A stretch of 64,000 nt of DNA from Benincasa hispida (Eukaryota > Streptophyta > Magnoliopsida > Cucurbitales > Cucurbitaceae): positions 48,734,043-48,798,042 of the forward strand of contig NC_052358.1 in assembly GCF_009727055.1 (NCBI RefSeq), read 5' to 3'. Positions 20,580-32,527 of this stretch are shown here, piece after piece. The notes beneath the pieces were generated by a model. It was not told where the DNA came from. It searched no databases and was given only the letters and a program-made list of their open reading frames with translations. A program made the translations under genes and the position numbers. Within the stretch, counting starts at the first letter, position 1. Each line of letters starts with the position of its first letter.

Positions 20580-23105
20580 TGGCAAAAATCTGAAAACCAA
20601 TTAATCAAATCTCACATCTTTTTAACTAAAAGGAAAAAGAAAAAAAGAACACCCTAAAAAGAAGGATCTGAAACTTGTCTTATCCATAAATCATACTACA
20701 TGAACATCACACAAAAAAATAAAAAATGCAATCATCATGAATTATTTGACCATTCGTAACAAAGCTTACACATTTCCTTTCATGAAGAACATTTTTTTTC
20801 TTTCTTTTTAAACAACGAATTAATAGAGTCCAATTATATTATTGACCAAACTTCACCAGAAATTATAGATATCATTATCTACACATGTTCTGAACCAAAA
20901 CTTGATAAAATGTACATAATTTGATCTTTCATCTAAACACTTCTTAATTTTAGAAAAATACTCATTAATCCTCCTTTCTTTAGATTTTGTACACTCCATC
21001 TAATTTTCATTATTTAAGCCATATTGTTAAAGTTGAAAATTTGAAGTAAGCATATGACTAAATTGCTTTTGCACAAGTACGGGGAAGCATTTTTTATTTT
21101 TTATTTTTTATATTTATTTTAAAGAATAAGAAAGCAACATCACAACCAACAAGGAAAAATCAACTTTTAGGAGGCCTTTGTTTTTTTTGAAACGTAGATA
21201 GATAGAATATTTAGATGTTTGAAGTAATGGATATACAAATTAGAGATGTCTAACATTTTTATATAACCATATTTGTTTTGTAGGAATATTTTTGCAGATA
21301 TATGAGAATATCAGGATAACTTTGTTTGTTTTCTAGGATTTCTACTCGAGAATGTTTTAATTTATATAAAATTCTATAAATTTCCTTGCGACTATTTATT
21401 AGTTTATAATTAATTTAATTAATTTGTACTTATGTAGCATATTTATTTTATCAATTTGAATTTTTTTTTTTAAATTAATAAAATTTATATTATTTTTATA
21501 TGTTAATTTTCTGAACAAAATGATATATCAGGATATCTCCGCCTACACAAGAAAATTGTTGATAAAACTCTAAATTTTCTTTTGATCCAATTTCAGGTAG
21601 CAAACATTCTCGAGAATTTCTCTGATGACCACCTTCTTGATTTACTATATTTGGGTCTTTGGAGTACTTTGGGATTATATTCGGCGCCGAGGATTTGTGC
21701 TTGTGGGCTAGGGGGAATATTGCAATATTTTTTTTAATAAAAATAAATATTAATTTAAATTTAAATTTGAATATCTCGCGACAATAATAATAATAACTAT
21801 GATATAACCGAAAAGATGATATATATGATTGATAGTATTTATTTTAATTATATAATGTGAATGAAGAAAAAAGGAACGACAAAAAAGTAAAATGGGAATA
21901 CCATCAACTCGAGAATTTTGAAAACCCATTTTTCAGAAGGGCATCCAACACTCTCAAGATGCCCTCCGCAAAGGAATCCTAGGATCCTTGAGAACCTCCA
22001 GATTTCAAGGCATCCTATAATACCAAAACAAACACAGTAATCTAAATGCTCACTCCATAGGAATCTAGGATGCTCGCGAAACAAGCAGCCATTTAGAGAT
22101 CATTTTGGACGTCTCCATTGATTAAGAAACTATTAGATATCACAAAGTTTAATTTCAAAATTATTTGACAATAAAAAGACATAATTCATATATCTTATAA
22201 ACATTGTGAGGTCCCTTAATTTTTTTTCCAATGTGAGATTCTCAATAGAAACCAGTCACCAAAGCAGGGCTCTTTATACCATCTCAATATAAGTGAAGAA
22301 ATGAAGAAAGGAGCTAAAAAAGAAGAAAACCTCTTAAGAATTTATTTGATCAAAATCAATTTCAATAGGTATAGAAAATACAACTATTCATAGAAAGAGT
22401 TCTAGAGGTAGAAGCAATATTTAGGTGCATTACTACACCCATTTTTGTACGGTCCACTCCAACCACATAGGAAAAAGAAATAAGAATATTTGAAAAAAAA
22501 GTAGAAAAAAGAGTTTGTCACTCGACAAACTATGATTAAACATTTTGAGTAAGGTGCACAAATGGAACTATGTATTCTTTATTTATTTTTTTTTTGTAGA
22601 GGTAAACTAAAAGTCCTTGGATGCATCAATCTTTATGCTAACGTGGTATTAAATTTTCAATGTCTATATTTCATCAATACTTCCACGTTTCTATGAGTTC
22701 AATGTTAAAAATGAAGGGTGAATCAACATTTTCATCGTATCCTAAAAAAAGAATCATGAAAAATAACCAACAAAAGATCACTAATAAAGGTATAATACAA
22801 ATAATGTTAATTTATTTAAAAAAGTGCAAAATATTTATTTACTAATTTAAATATATTTTTATAATTTTTTTAAGAAAAAAAAATACACTTTTGATCTTTG
22901 AGATTTGAGATTGATTTCCATTCGTTTAAAAGTTACTTTTTAGTCAATGAGGTCAGAAAAAAATTCTAAATGGTATCAAATTATGTAGTCTGTGTATATT
23001 ACTAATATATATAATATTATATATATTATATTATATATATATATATTCTTTACTCTATAGGAGAGGGATGCCTATAGCATGCACCTAACAACTTAACCCC
23101 TATCA
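20580..23105. other. AT-rich intergenic stretch without a gene
   Basis: No open frame with a recognisable protein is present. The segment 21165-22100 begins with ggcctttgtttt and ends with a reverse-complement-like gcttgtttcg word, with ggat(g/c)cc and cttgttttg words near both ends, so an old foldback element is possible. 22999-23047 is a TA-rich microsatellite. The rest is featureless AT-rich DNA. Confidence 0.5.
22999..23047. repeat. TA microsatellite
   Basis: Imperfect tatata runs including a terminal (at) run of about ten units, 70 bp before the MULE's left end. Confidence 0.8.
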
Positions 23106-23114
23106 AATTACAAC

Positions 23115-23236
23115 GAAGAGTTTCACAAAATAACCCAAAAGCTAAAAACTTTTCTTTGAATGACCTCTTCCTAGAAACTTATCTATGATTGATCTTTTGA
23201 CCATGTGAAATACTAATTTACCCCAATTTAAAAACT
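23115..23236 (+). repeat. Left terminal inverted repeat of the MULE
   Basis: Starts gaagagtttcacaaaataac and stays alignable to the reverse complement of 28143-28262 down to aaaaactctt. Confidence 0.85.
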
Positions 23237-23625
23237 CTTCAAACTGTACCGTTCATCTTCTTCCTTCAACGATTTCTTGAGCGATTCATTTAATATGTAT
23301 TCAATGCAACACTAACATTCCACCAAATCATTTATTCCCAACTAATATTCTATTAGCATTGAATAACATTGATATCAAGAATGGAAAGTCACTCTTAGTT
23401 ATTCATTTTCTATCGAACTCCCCATAAAGGTCTCCCATTGTTCTTTCAAAGTTTCAGTCCAACATCTTCATTGTCGATCGCATTCATCTTTGTTCATTTC
23501 ATTGTGTCTTTGGGTATAGAGCAAGATTTGTTTGTCAGATCCAGAAAAGGAGAGAATGTAAGTGATATTCTACAGTATTTCTTGTCCTAGATTGCTTTCA
23601 TAATAAGTGTCATTTAGTATTAAAT

Positions 23626-23880
23626 GAATGGTCGTATAATAATATATAGACGATCGTTGATTACAATATAAATGATCGTTTAGTTAATATAAATGATCGT
23701 TTATATAACATATAAATGATCACTTAATATAATGTAAACAATCGTTTAGTATAATGTAAACGATCATTTATATAACATAAAAACGATCATTTCGTTTATA
23801 TAATACTAAATGATCATTTCGTTTATATAATACTAAACGATCATTTAGTAATATATACGCGATCGCGTATACAATATTAA
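23626..23880 (+). repeat. Left subterminal GATCG array of the MULE
   Basis: About ten irregular copies of aa(a/c)GATC(G/A)TTTA separated by short AT linkers such as atataacat. Unit spacing is about 20-30 bp. The right subterminal region has the same core in the form actaaacgatcgcata. Confidence 0.75.
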
Positions 23881-24199
23881 GCTAACACTTATAAATATCT
23901 GGGTGATGCTTATCAATTATTGGGCGATTTCTTAAAATTTGTTGGATATTGCTTAAAATTTGCTAATCTGATTGCAGATCAATGACACTACTTTGCATCT
24001 TTGTACAATTTAGTAGGGAATGGGACCAGTCCTGAAGCAATTATGTTGGAGGTCATATGGAAGGTTTGAAGGTCAGAAATGATATAACAGTCAGTGAATT
24101 AGTGAGTATTATGCACCAAGGATTGAATATTGATCCATATGTGTTTGATATACACATCAAATATTGTCACAATCTATTAGTCCAGCTCCTTGATTGACA

Positions 24200-27100
24200 T
24201 AATCGATAATGAAGACCTTAGCTTTGTAGGATTTGGAATGACAATGTTTTGAGGACTCATGTTGCCTATTTGATGATTCGCCTTGTTCTCTCTTACCCTT
24301 CTCATGGTTAGTTTGAACCGACCTACGTGGTTCTAGCTCTATGACACGATGCTCAGTTACAAGTTGATCTATACGGGGTTAATCTGATGGAGAGTGTTCG
24401 TACTCCCCAACATGTTGGTCGGATTCATTGTGCCTCCCAAATGACTCATGAGTACCGAGAGAGTGTTCATGCCCCTCAACCTCCCCAATCCTTCTTTTTT
24501 CAATATCATGAATCACATCAAGTCCTTCCAATCGGTCCTCTTTGTACCTTAACTCCTCTGCGCTCGGTACAAGTCTCGTCACAAACATAATCTGTACATA
24601 AGCGAACGAGCAAGTCAAAATGCATGAAACTATGATAGATGCCAAGAATTACTAAGCGATCAGTTACTTACTTTTTTTTTTTGTTGTAAAACATTCTTAC
24701 TCAATGATTTATAAGATGAAGTACAAGAACAAGTCCATCTAAGAATTCTAAGAATTGCAGCCTTGCTGACTTTGGTGGCTATGAACTTGATGTGTATAAA
24801 ATTTCGTAAGCCTAAACCTATAATGTGGGAGCTTTATTATAACACACAAATTCAATGTGATTAAAATGAAGTGGAAAAGAAAGTACATACCTAGAGTGCA
24901 AGTGTAAATCCCTTTATATAGTAATACGAGGTATGATGAGCATTTTTTGCTTTCTTTGTCTTATATGCCTCATTCTTTCTGCGCATGATAGTCTTCATGC
25001 TATTCAATATATGTTTAAAAAAGATGGATGATCAGTCATAATTGTAGGAATGTATCAGCAACAACGGAAGCAACAAGGATCATTTAAGCACTATAATTCA
25101 TTAATTTTAGCAAAATATAAAACATGCTCTTGCAGAAAACAAGTGAGTTTCATGATATACCCTTGTAGAACCTCTTCCAAGCTCGATCTCCAGCTGCAAT
25201 CTTCTCTGAATTTTGTTGTAGACCATCTCACTCTTCCCCACTATTCTCTTGGTGCTCTAGATTAAGTTGTGGGACTCAAAACAAGCTTGAATCAAAGGAT
25301 TAAGGAGAATTTCTCATAGCAGCAATCTTGGTGAAGAACACTTTATTCATCACGAATTTTCTCTAAAATTCTCTCTTGATTGCATGCTCGAATTTCACTC
25401 CAAACTCTTCATTATATTGCAGCCATCATGCAAGGAAGAGAGTTGCATGAGTTGCAGCTCATGCTTGGAGTAACACAAGGCGATAGTAATGGCTTTTATG
25501 TGAGCAAGTAGATGATGGATAATGGAAAACCATGTTTTTCCATTTGTTTTTTTAATTTTCCAATTTAATCTCAAAATCAAAATTTGATATTTAAAAACTG
25601 AAAAATAAAATTAATTTCATAAATTAATTTTTAAATAAAACTTAATTAATTTAATATCAAATGTTAAATTAATTTTAACACACATCCATCTTTATATATT
25701 TAAATCATATTTAAATATAAATTCTTATATTCTATTTAATTCTCAAATTAAACACGTAATTATATCTCATATAATTATTAATTCCCTTAATTCTAATTTG
25801 AACGTTTCAAATCAACTTATCACGCTATTCTAGAGCTAGTCCGTTACGAGCTAGTAGGGGACCTCGCAGACCTATAGATCATGGGCTCCAACGATCCGAG
25901 ATAAATTGGCTAAACTCATTAGACCAAATTAATCCTCATTCGTTAACTAATGGATCACTCTAGTAAAGCCCATAGCTGCACTTCCCTCACTGTAGATATA
26001 TTATGTCCACACGATTTAACCATAATCAACAAGTCGACCCTTCACAGGTTGTTCGTAATAATGGTTGGGTCAAATATTTGTTTTACCCTCGAGATTACAT
26101 CTTATTTCTTAAGTTTCCACTGATCCTCTAATGATCAACTAGTTTGTGATCCAATCACTAAACCAAACTCTCTCAGTTCAGTAAGAAGGTGGGCTCCTTG
26201 TTCAAGACCTGAATTCAATACTTGAGAGAACAACTTTTCTCCTATCCCTAAATAGGGTAGGCGTGAACTCTGTCTTGCACCTTATGTCCTCAACTATCTA
26301 TTAGCTTTTACCCCTGAAATGGGAGTCTTATTGAGCAGGCGTAGTTGAGCCAACCCCCACCTATGCAAATCTAAGGGTAATCCCGAATAAATAGGAGTTC
26401 ATAGTTAGCTTAGGATTAAGATCGAGTTACCTAGGTCATCTAGGTGAAATAGTCAGTCTTATACAGTAAACATCGTTATAAAGTAAGAGTGACTTATTTC
26501 TTGGTCCGATCTTATGCAAACTCATTGCATAGGACGCCCCTACTCCTCATGTCATAACATATACGAATTAGGATCACATCGTATGTAGCATTTTACAACT
26601 CTTTGTAACAACTACAGAGTAGACCGCATCCGGTGTTACCAGAATAAGGTACCCAACCTTATTCAACCTTATTCATGTACCATAGATCATTTTGATTATT
26701 TACTCGAACTTGATCCATTCTTATGTCTCCACATATAGTTCAAGTACTCATGCAATAGTCATAGGTCTTAGTTTATTGGATTTAGACATTCATACAATTT
26801 ATAAAATCAATAAATAAGTTTATTGATTGTAGAAAATATTTATCATTTTACAAACTGCGAGTTTTAGGACATAAAACCCAACAATAATGTCTAAAGGCTT
26901 CAGGATCATCGACAATCCCAAATATCTTCACATCGAATTGGATTTTCTTATATTTTCAATCATCACCGTTTCGATGAATACTGCCAATGCAACCTTGACG
27001 ACATTTTCATCATTTGTAAAAGTGAAATTCTCGAATGCAGTGTCCAAATCTTTGTAAGAACTATTCTTATCATTTAGGTCCTTCGGTCAAAAATGAGTTA

Positions 27101-27470
27101 TTGCAGTCACTCACCGCTTGTTTCTTTTTCTACTATGTCCTTGGTCAGCCACAACCTAGTTATCAAATTAAAATTATATTGGGAGAATGTTATCTTCTTC
27201 TCCTGTATGTTGAATGATATAACATCTGGGTTCACATCCATTACCTCTTTTAATAGAAAATGGTAGAAAAGTTGCACATTAAATACAAGATCTACGTCTA
27301 ACAGTGGATTAAAGGTCATTTTCCTATACATTCTCATCTGCTTTTTTGTCAACTTATTCTTAATCACCAATGTAGTTTTGTGCACTTGGCAAGACCCTGT
27401 AGCAATAAATATTTCTCAGCAGGGAAGACCATCTTAGCAATCTGTAACAAATATATACGTTACCACAATA
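24200..27470 (-). pseudogene. DUF1985 gene of the MULE, split by a solo LTR
   Basis: On the minus strand the segment 27385-27107 encodes LTKKQMRMYRKMTFNPLLDV, FYHFLLKEVMDV and FNLITRLWL, the pattern of DUF1985, a plant domain usually found in Ulp1-protease-like genes carried by MULEs. It continues to 26889 (VVKVALAVFIETVM, then KIFGIVDDPEAFRHY), where the LTR interrupts it. Past the LTR, 25020-24890 continues with NSMKTIMRRKNEAYK and YYIKGFTLAL and ends at a possible splice donor (ctag|gtatgt). A hydrophilic exon-like stretch follows at 24645-24379. I found no Ulp1 catalytic domain. A frame change lies near 27390. Confidence 0.7.
25043..26883 (-). mobile_element. Complete copia-type solo LTR
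   Basis: On the minus strand it begins TGTTGGGTTTTATGTCC (26883) and ends GATACATTCCTACA (25043). It is flanked by ATAAT on both sides (25038-25042 and 26884-26888), a perfect 5-bp target duplication, so the length of 1841 bp is firm. It has no internal region. It interrupts the MULE gene, so it is younger than the MULE. Lineage within copia is not certain, because only the LTR remains. Confidence 0.92.
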
Positions 27471-27860
27471 AGTAAATGATCGATTAAGAAAAACTAAGCA
27501 ATTGCCTCACAAAAACTAAACGATTGCATAACAAAGAACTAAATGGTTGCATCACAAAAACAAAAAATCGCCTAAAAAAACTAAACGATAGTGTAACAAA
27601 AAACTAAACAATCGCATAATAAAAAACTAAATGATCGCATAACAAAGAACTAAACGATCGTGTAGCAAAAAACTAAACGATCGCATACCAAAAAAACTAA
27701 ACGATCGTGTAGCCGAAACTAAATGATTGCACATCTTTATCAAAATGATAGTTTAAGTTTCTCTAACTGATCATTTAGAAAATAATAAACTCTCACATAG
27801 GATTATCTAAATGATTGATTATGAACGAATACACGATCATTTAACAAAAGTTGAGAGATC
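27465..27860 (-). repeat. Right subterminal GATCG array of the MULE
   Basis: At least ten copies of actaaa(c/t)gatcgcataacaa with a period of about 22-26 bp. Variation is mostly c/t at the gatc(g) core and cata/tgta after it. The 16-mer ACTAAACGATCGCATA near 27675 recurs exactly near 48446 in an unrelated LTR. Confidence 0.8.
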
Positions 27861-28142
27861 ATTTAACAAAAGATAGCTGCAAATCCTAAACTATGCGAAC
27901 CCTAAACTGTGAAAGCTCGAATATCAACATGAATTGAGGAAATGAGTCACATACCTTTCAGATCACAACAAGGATGGAAAATATGTAGAAACGACCGACG
28001 AGAAGGTGGCCAAATGCTTGGATGAAGATGAGAGACAGCGAGAGAAAATGGGAGAAACCTGAGAGAAATAGCACAATGAGAGAGGTAAGTGAAAATTGTG
28101 ATTGATCCTTCTAAAGTATTTGTAAAGGCGTCTCAAGAGTTT

Positions 28143-28262
28143 TTAAAATTGAGAGTAAAATTGGTATTTTACATGGGTAAAAGGTCAGTCATAGATAAGT
28201 TTTTAGGAAGAGGTCATTCATAGAAAAGTTTTTTGTTTTTGGGTCATTTTGTGAAATTTTCC
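28143..28262 (-). repeat. Right terminal inverted repeat of the MULE
   Basis: Ends gtcattttgtgaaattttcc, the inverted counterpart of the left end, followed by the target duplication. Confidence 0.85.
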
Positions 28263-28300
28263 AATTACAATAATCCTCTTTAAACGAAGATGATATCTAG

Positions 28301-28620
28301 CTAGGTGAAAGAAACAAACATCGAATGCTTTCCGAAAGGTTCGCATTGAGCCCGACCATGGGCAACATAATTAATTTGAAGAATAGGAAAAAAGAACCTG
28401 TATAAATTGGAGAACAATACTCTTAATATCATAGATCCATGTATAAAATATTCGAAAGGATGCCAATCTCTTTGTTTAGCATATAAATAGGGATTAAGGA
28501 GAAGACAATCTAAATGAATGGCAACTTGTCGATAACCCAACCGTTAAATTGGACAAAGACCTTCCAACAAAGCACAAGCTTTGACACATAAAAGGCTATA
28601 AACCAACTTCATGAAAATCG
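28301..28620 (-). pseudogene. RNase H (RVT_3-like) fragment
   Basis: On the minus strand it reads KACALLEGL, a stop, LGYRQVAIHLDCLLL, DWHPFEYFIHGSM and INYVAHGRAQ. The order (alanine-rich helix, G-x-x-x-V-x-x-x-x-D-C, then N-x-V-A-H near the end) fits the second half of the plant RNase H-like domain. No other part of a LINE is seen nearby. It may be a degraded LINE tail or a solitary host pseudogene. Confidence 0.5.
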
Positions 28621-28790
28621 AAGATTAGTACAAGGTTGTTAATTAGTGAGACAGAACATGTATTAAAATGAAATTTTAATGAATCGTGTATCGAAACTTA
28701 CCGTAGATCGTAAGTTTCAATTTGATACATTATATTGAAATATAAATATAAATGATAAAGCAAAACATAGAAAATAAATAGTTAAATATT

Positions 28791-29745
28791 AGGGAAAGAT
28801 ACCTTTTTGGACCCTAAGTTTTCAAGAATGTGTACATTTGATCCTAATGTTTCAAATTGGTCACTTTAGTCCCTCAGTTTACAAAAATAGGTTTAAAAGG
28901 TCCATCCAGCTAATAAATTTATTAAGTTTAAACATAATGTTGACTAAATGGATGATGTGGCAAAATGAGTTGGAATTTTTTTTAATGGTTCCTTCACCTT
29001 TTTTTTTTCTCTCTCTTCTTTATCTCTCATGCTCTCCCTCCTCCCTCTCCATCTTATCTCTTTCAGTTAGGGTTGAATCTAATCTTGGAGGCAACTTATC
29101 CCATAATCAGAGCTGTTGTTTTGGGAGACTTGGATTATTCTACAGATTTCCCCTAGTGGGGCGTCTTCATTAATTTTGCATGTGAGAAGAGATGCTAACC
29201 AAATAAATTTTAGCTAAACAGGCCATTTTATGAAACTAATTTTTCCAGAATATTGCACATCTTTTAGCTAAACCAGCTATTTTATGTTCTAATCCAATAT
29301 AATATTTTGGGATCAGTTGTCGTTCAATTGGCTGGTTTTCCATCCATGGGGCAAGTATTTTATTTTATTTTTTTTTCTAATTTGATGAAAATGTAGTTTC
29401 TCTAAAATAAAAAGTGATATTAAAATTTGGAGGAAGTCCTATAAGTTATATTTGGGTTGAAAAATAACATAAACTAAAGAGAAGATGGCGAGGGAGGAGA
29501 GAAAAAGGAAGAGAAGAGATAGGAGAGAGAAATGAAGGAACCATTAAAAATTATTTTTTCCAACTCGTTTTACCACATCATTTATTTAGTCAACATGATG
29601 TTTAATATTAATAAATTTATTAGCTTGAGGAACCTTTTAAATTTATTCTTGAAAAATGTCTTCTTAAATGATCCATTTGAAATATTAGGGAGCAAATATA
29701 TACATTATTGAAAACTCAAGGACCAAAAAGATATATATTTTTTTA
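28791..29745. mobile_element. Foldback/MITE-type element, about 950 bp
   Basis: 28791-29060 and 29480-29745 are inverted repeats. The left arm has accctttttgg-like cctttttggacc, gttgactaaatggatgatgt and a ctctctct-rich inner end. The right arm has the inverse: gaggagagaaaaagg, acatcatttatttagtcaac and ggaccaaaaagatat. The 400-bp centre has no gene. Ends with the ...tttggacccta pattern are typical of Mutator-like MITEs. I could not find a clear target duplication. Confidence 0.75.
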
Positions 29746-30452
29746 AATTTTAAAAAAATTCAAAATATTGGACTTGATTGCCATTTGCCTTCTTATTACA
29801 GGAGAACTTTTAAAGGGTCCAAATTAATGAAGTTATTTACACATCTTAAGAGACGAAAAAACAACTGGCTAACATTAAATAAAAAAACCGAACAGTCACT
29901 TTATCATGAATATGTGTTTAGTTAGAATGAGGCATTGTTTAAATAGTATTTTAAATGTTTATTCATTTCCAATCAGAGTCTTTTCAGTTTCCTCATTATT
30001 ATTATTATTACTTTTTAATTCTCTTTCTTCTTCAACCCTCCTCAACTTCTGGAGACAAAACTCTATGGAGAAGCACATACGAAATATATAAATATATATA
30101 CATATAATTTTGACAAAAAAATTTCCTATTTCCAATAAAACTTCTCCCCCACGTCTCTTCAGTTTCGGTTCCTTTCATCTTCAATCGATGGTAGACGCAG
30201 AAGAGGGCTTTTTTCCTTCATTCTTCTTCTTTCTTCTTCATTCAATCGGTGACCAGCGATCAATGACACGACCAACGGAGTACCGATGGCCAATGGAGGT
30301 TTATCTTTAATCTCGATTATCGAATCCCAACGGAGTTTTATTTTGAACTCGAGTAAGGAAACGACAGACGAGGGTTTTTCCCGCCACCCCCTCATATTCA
30401 TTATTTTGTTCATCTTCTCCTCTGTATTATTTTTGCCACCCCTCTCATATTC
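29746..30452. other. Intergenic stretch without a supported gene
   Basis: A few short open frames exist near 30110-30450 (for example an ATG at 30188 on the plus strand) but they match no family I recognise and have low-complexity Phe/Ser composition. The copia element is inserted at its right edge; the flank continues at 35359. Confidence 0.5.
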
Positions 30453-30457
30453 ATTAT

Positions 30458-30697
30458 TAACAAATGGAGAGAAAAGGTATGTGGAAATACTTTCTTATTA
30501 CTTTCACTTATGTATTTACATACTCCAAGTTCCTTTTATAGAAGAACTTGTTAGTTTGCTTGACTAACTAACAGCTGGAAAATACAAACAAACTCAAACA
30601 GAATCATAACTGTTGTAACAAATAAATTGTTATAACAGAATGTAACAAAGAAATTGTTGTAACTAATAAACAGAATGTAACTGTTTTACTGTTGATA
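30458..30697 (-). repeat. 3' LTR of the copia element
   Basis: 240 bp; on the minus strand it follows the purine tract ttgagagggag and begins TATCAACAG. Confidence 0.93.
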
Positions 30698-30704
30698 CTC
30701 CCTC

Positions 30705-32414
30705 TCAAGTTGGACGATGAATGTCAATGATGCCCAACTTGGATACTAGTTTAGATAAAACAGATGTAGGCAATGCTTTAGTGAACATGTCTGCGAGTTG
30801 TTGACTAGATTGGATAGGGAGAACCTTAAGGAACCCATCAGCTATCTTATCCCGAACAAATTGACAATCAATTTATATGTGTTTTGTCCTCTCATGAAAC
30901 ATTGGATTAGAGGCAATGGCAATAGCAGCTTGATTGTCACAGAATACAGTAGTGGGCATTAGGATCTTAACCTGAAGATCTTTGAGGAGTTGAGAGATCC
31001 ACATTAATTCACTAGTAACTGAGGCTAGTGCCCTGTACTCCGCTTCTGCAGAAGATCTAGAAACGGTGGCTTGTTTATTTGATTTCCATGATATGATAGA
31101 TGCCCCTAGGAATATGCAGAAACCAGTAATGGATCTTCTAGTATCAGAACATGATCCCCAATCAACATCCACAAAGGCTTTTAAATGAAAGGAAGTGATA
31201 GGGCTGATTAAAATGCCTTGTCCAGGAGACCATTTTAGGTACCTGAGTAAGTGATGAGTGGCATTTAAGTGAGCTTTAGTGGGGCTGTGGATGAATTGGC
31301 TTAGCCGATGAACAGCAAAGCATATGTGTGGCCGAGATATTTGAAGATATATAAGCCTGCCAATCAGTCTCCTACAACATGTGATGTCATTTGCCTTTAG
31401 AAGCTCTCCTTCATTCTTTGATAGTTTCAAATTGGGATCCATAGGAGTTTTAACTGGTTTAGCTTTAAGAAATCTAGTATCCTCAAGTATTTGGAGGCAA
31501 TATTTTCTTTGGGAAATCATGATCTCTTGTTGAGATCTGGATAATTCTAATCCCAGAAAATATTTCGCATGGCCTAAATCCTTGAGTTTGAAATGTCCTT
31601 TAAGGACTTCTTTGACTGAGCTGATTATTTGAGAGGATGGTCCAGTTAGTAATATGTCATCTACATATACCAACAATGCTACAAAATCATGTCCATGTCC
31701 TCAGGTAAAAAGAGAATAATTAGACTTGGATTGATGAAAGCCATGTGAAGATAGAACAGCTGTAAACTTGAGAAACCATTGTCTCGAGGCTTGTTTTAGC
31801 CCATATATAGATTTGTTAAGTTTGCAGGCTAGTTTCTCACCTTTCCATGGTACTTGTGAGGTTTGATAACCCAATGGCAAAGACATATGCACTTCTTCAA
31901 ACAAATCACCATTTAGAAAGACATTATTGATGTCTATTTGAGTGAGTGACCAATTGTAGGATGCAGCAAGGGCGAAAAAGACTTTAACAGTGACAATTTT
32001 GGCGACAAGTGAGAAGGTGTCTAAGAAATCTATTCCTTCTTGTTGATTGTAGCCTTTTGCTACAAGTCTCGCCTTATATCTGTCAACTGTTCCATCTTGT
32101 TTGTACTTGACTTTGTAAACCCATTTACTGTCTACGGTATGATGATTCTTTGGAAGAGAGGCAAAAGTCCATGTATTAGTTCGTTCCATGGCTTCTATTT
32201 CCGCTACCATAGCCTTCTTCCAAATCTGGTGGTTCGTGGCTTGATGGTAATAGGTGGGTTCATAGATGGAAGTGACATTTAGGATGTATGTCTTATGGTT
32301 TTGGTTGTAAGTATTATATGAGAGGTATTTGTGAAGAGGAAAGGGTGATTTTCTGTGGGACGTGAGGTTATAATGAAAGTCTTTTAGGTAGGAGGGTGGG
32401 TAATATGCTCTCAA
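30705..32414 (-). pseudogene. Copia reverse transcriptase and RNase H
   Basis: The frame starts in the pre-RT linker and reads EIEAMERTNTWTF, DSKWVYKVKYKQDGTVDRYK, RLVAKGYNQQEGIDF, DINNVFLNGDLFEEV and the catalytic YVDDILLTG. RNase H follows (FVDVDWGSCSDTRRS, SSAEAEYRAL, FCDNQAAIAIASNPMFHERT) and the polyprotein ends at a TGA at 30705-30707 (LGIIDIHRPT). Two in-frame stops interrupt it: TGA at 31701-31703, just before the catalytic motif, and TAA at 30873-30875. The frame is otherwise unbroken. Confidence 0.95.
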
Positions 32415-32527
32415 TGACCTTCTTGGGGCTATGGGAATGGTTGTTTGGGTGTTATGATTGGTTTCTTCTGAGATTTCAATATGAGGTTGTGAATCATCAA
32501 TGTCGTGGTTATCCTCACATAAGCTTT

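Larger units (their letters stand above)
23115..28262. mobile_element. Mutator-like element (MULE) with long inverted ends and a DUF1985 gene
   Basis: The ends are inverted repeats of about 120 bp: 23115-23236 and 28143-28262, sharing tttcacaaaat(a/g)accc, gaatgacctcttcct and aaacttatctatga. They are flanked by AATTACAAC (23106-23114) and AATTACAAT (28263-28271), a 9-bp target duplication with one mismatch, as expected of Mutator-like elements. Subterminal arrays of a GATCG word lie inside each end. The gene inside encodes a DUF1985 protein on the minus strand. A copia-type solo LTR of 1841 bp sits in it, so the original element was about 3.3 kb. No transposase or Ulp1 protease domain was recognised. 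Confidence 0.85.

Noticed and set aside
24200..24360. Possible Ulp1 protease exon in the MULE
   Set aside because: The minus-strand translation is hydrophilic and lacks the His, Asp and Cys contexts of the family.
30110..30413. Short open frames before the copia insertion
   Set aside because: Low-complexity composition, no family match, and both strands are open over the same stretch.
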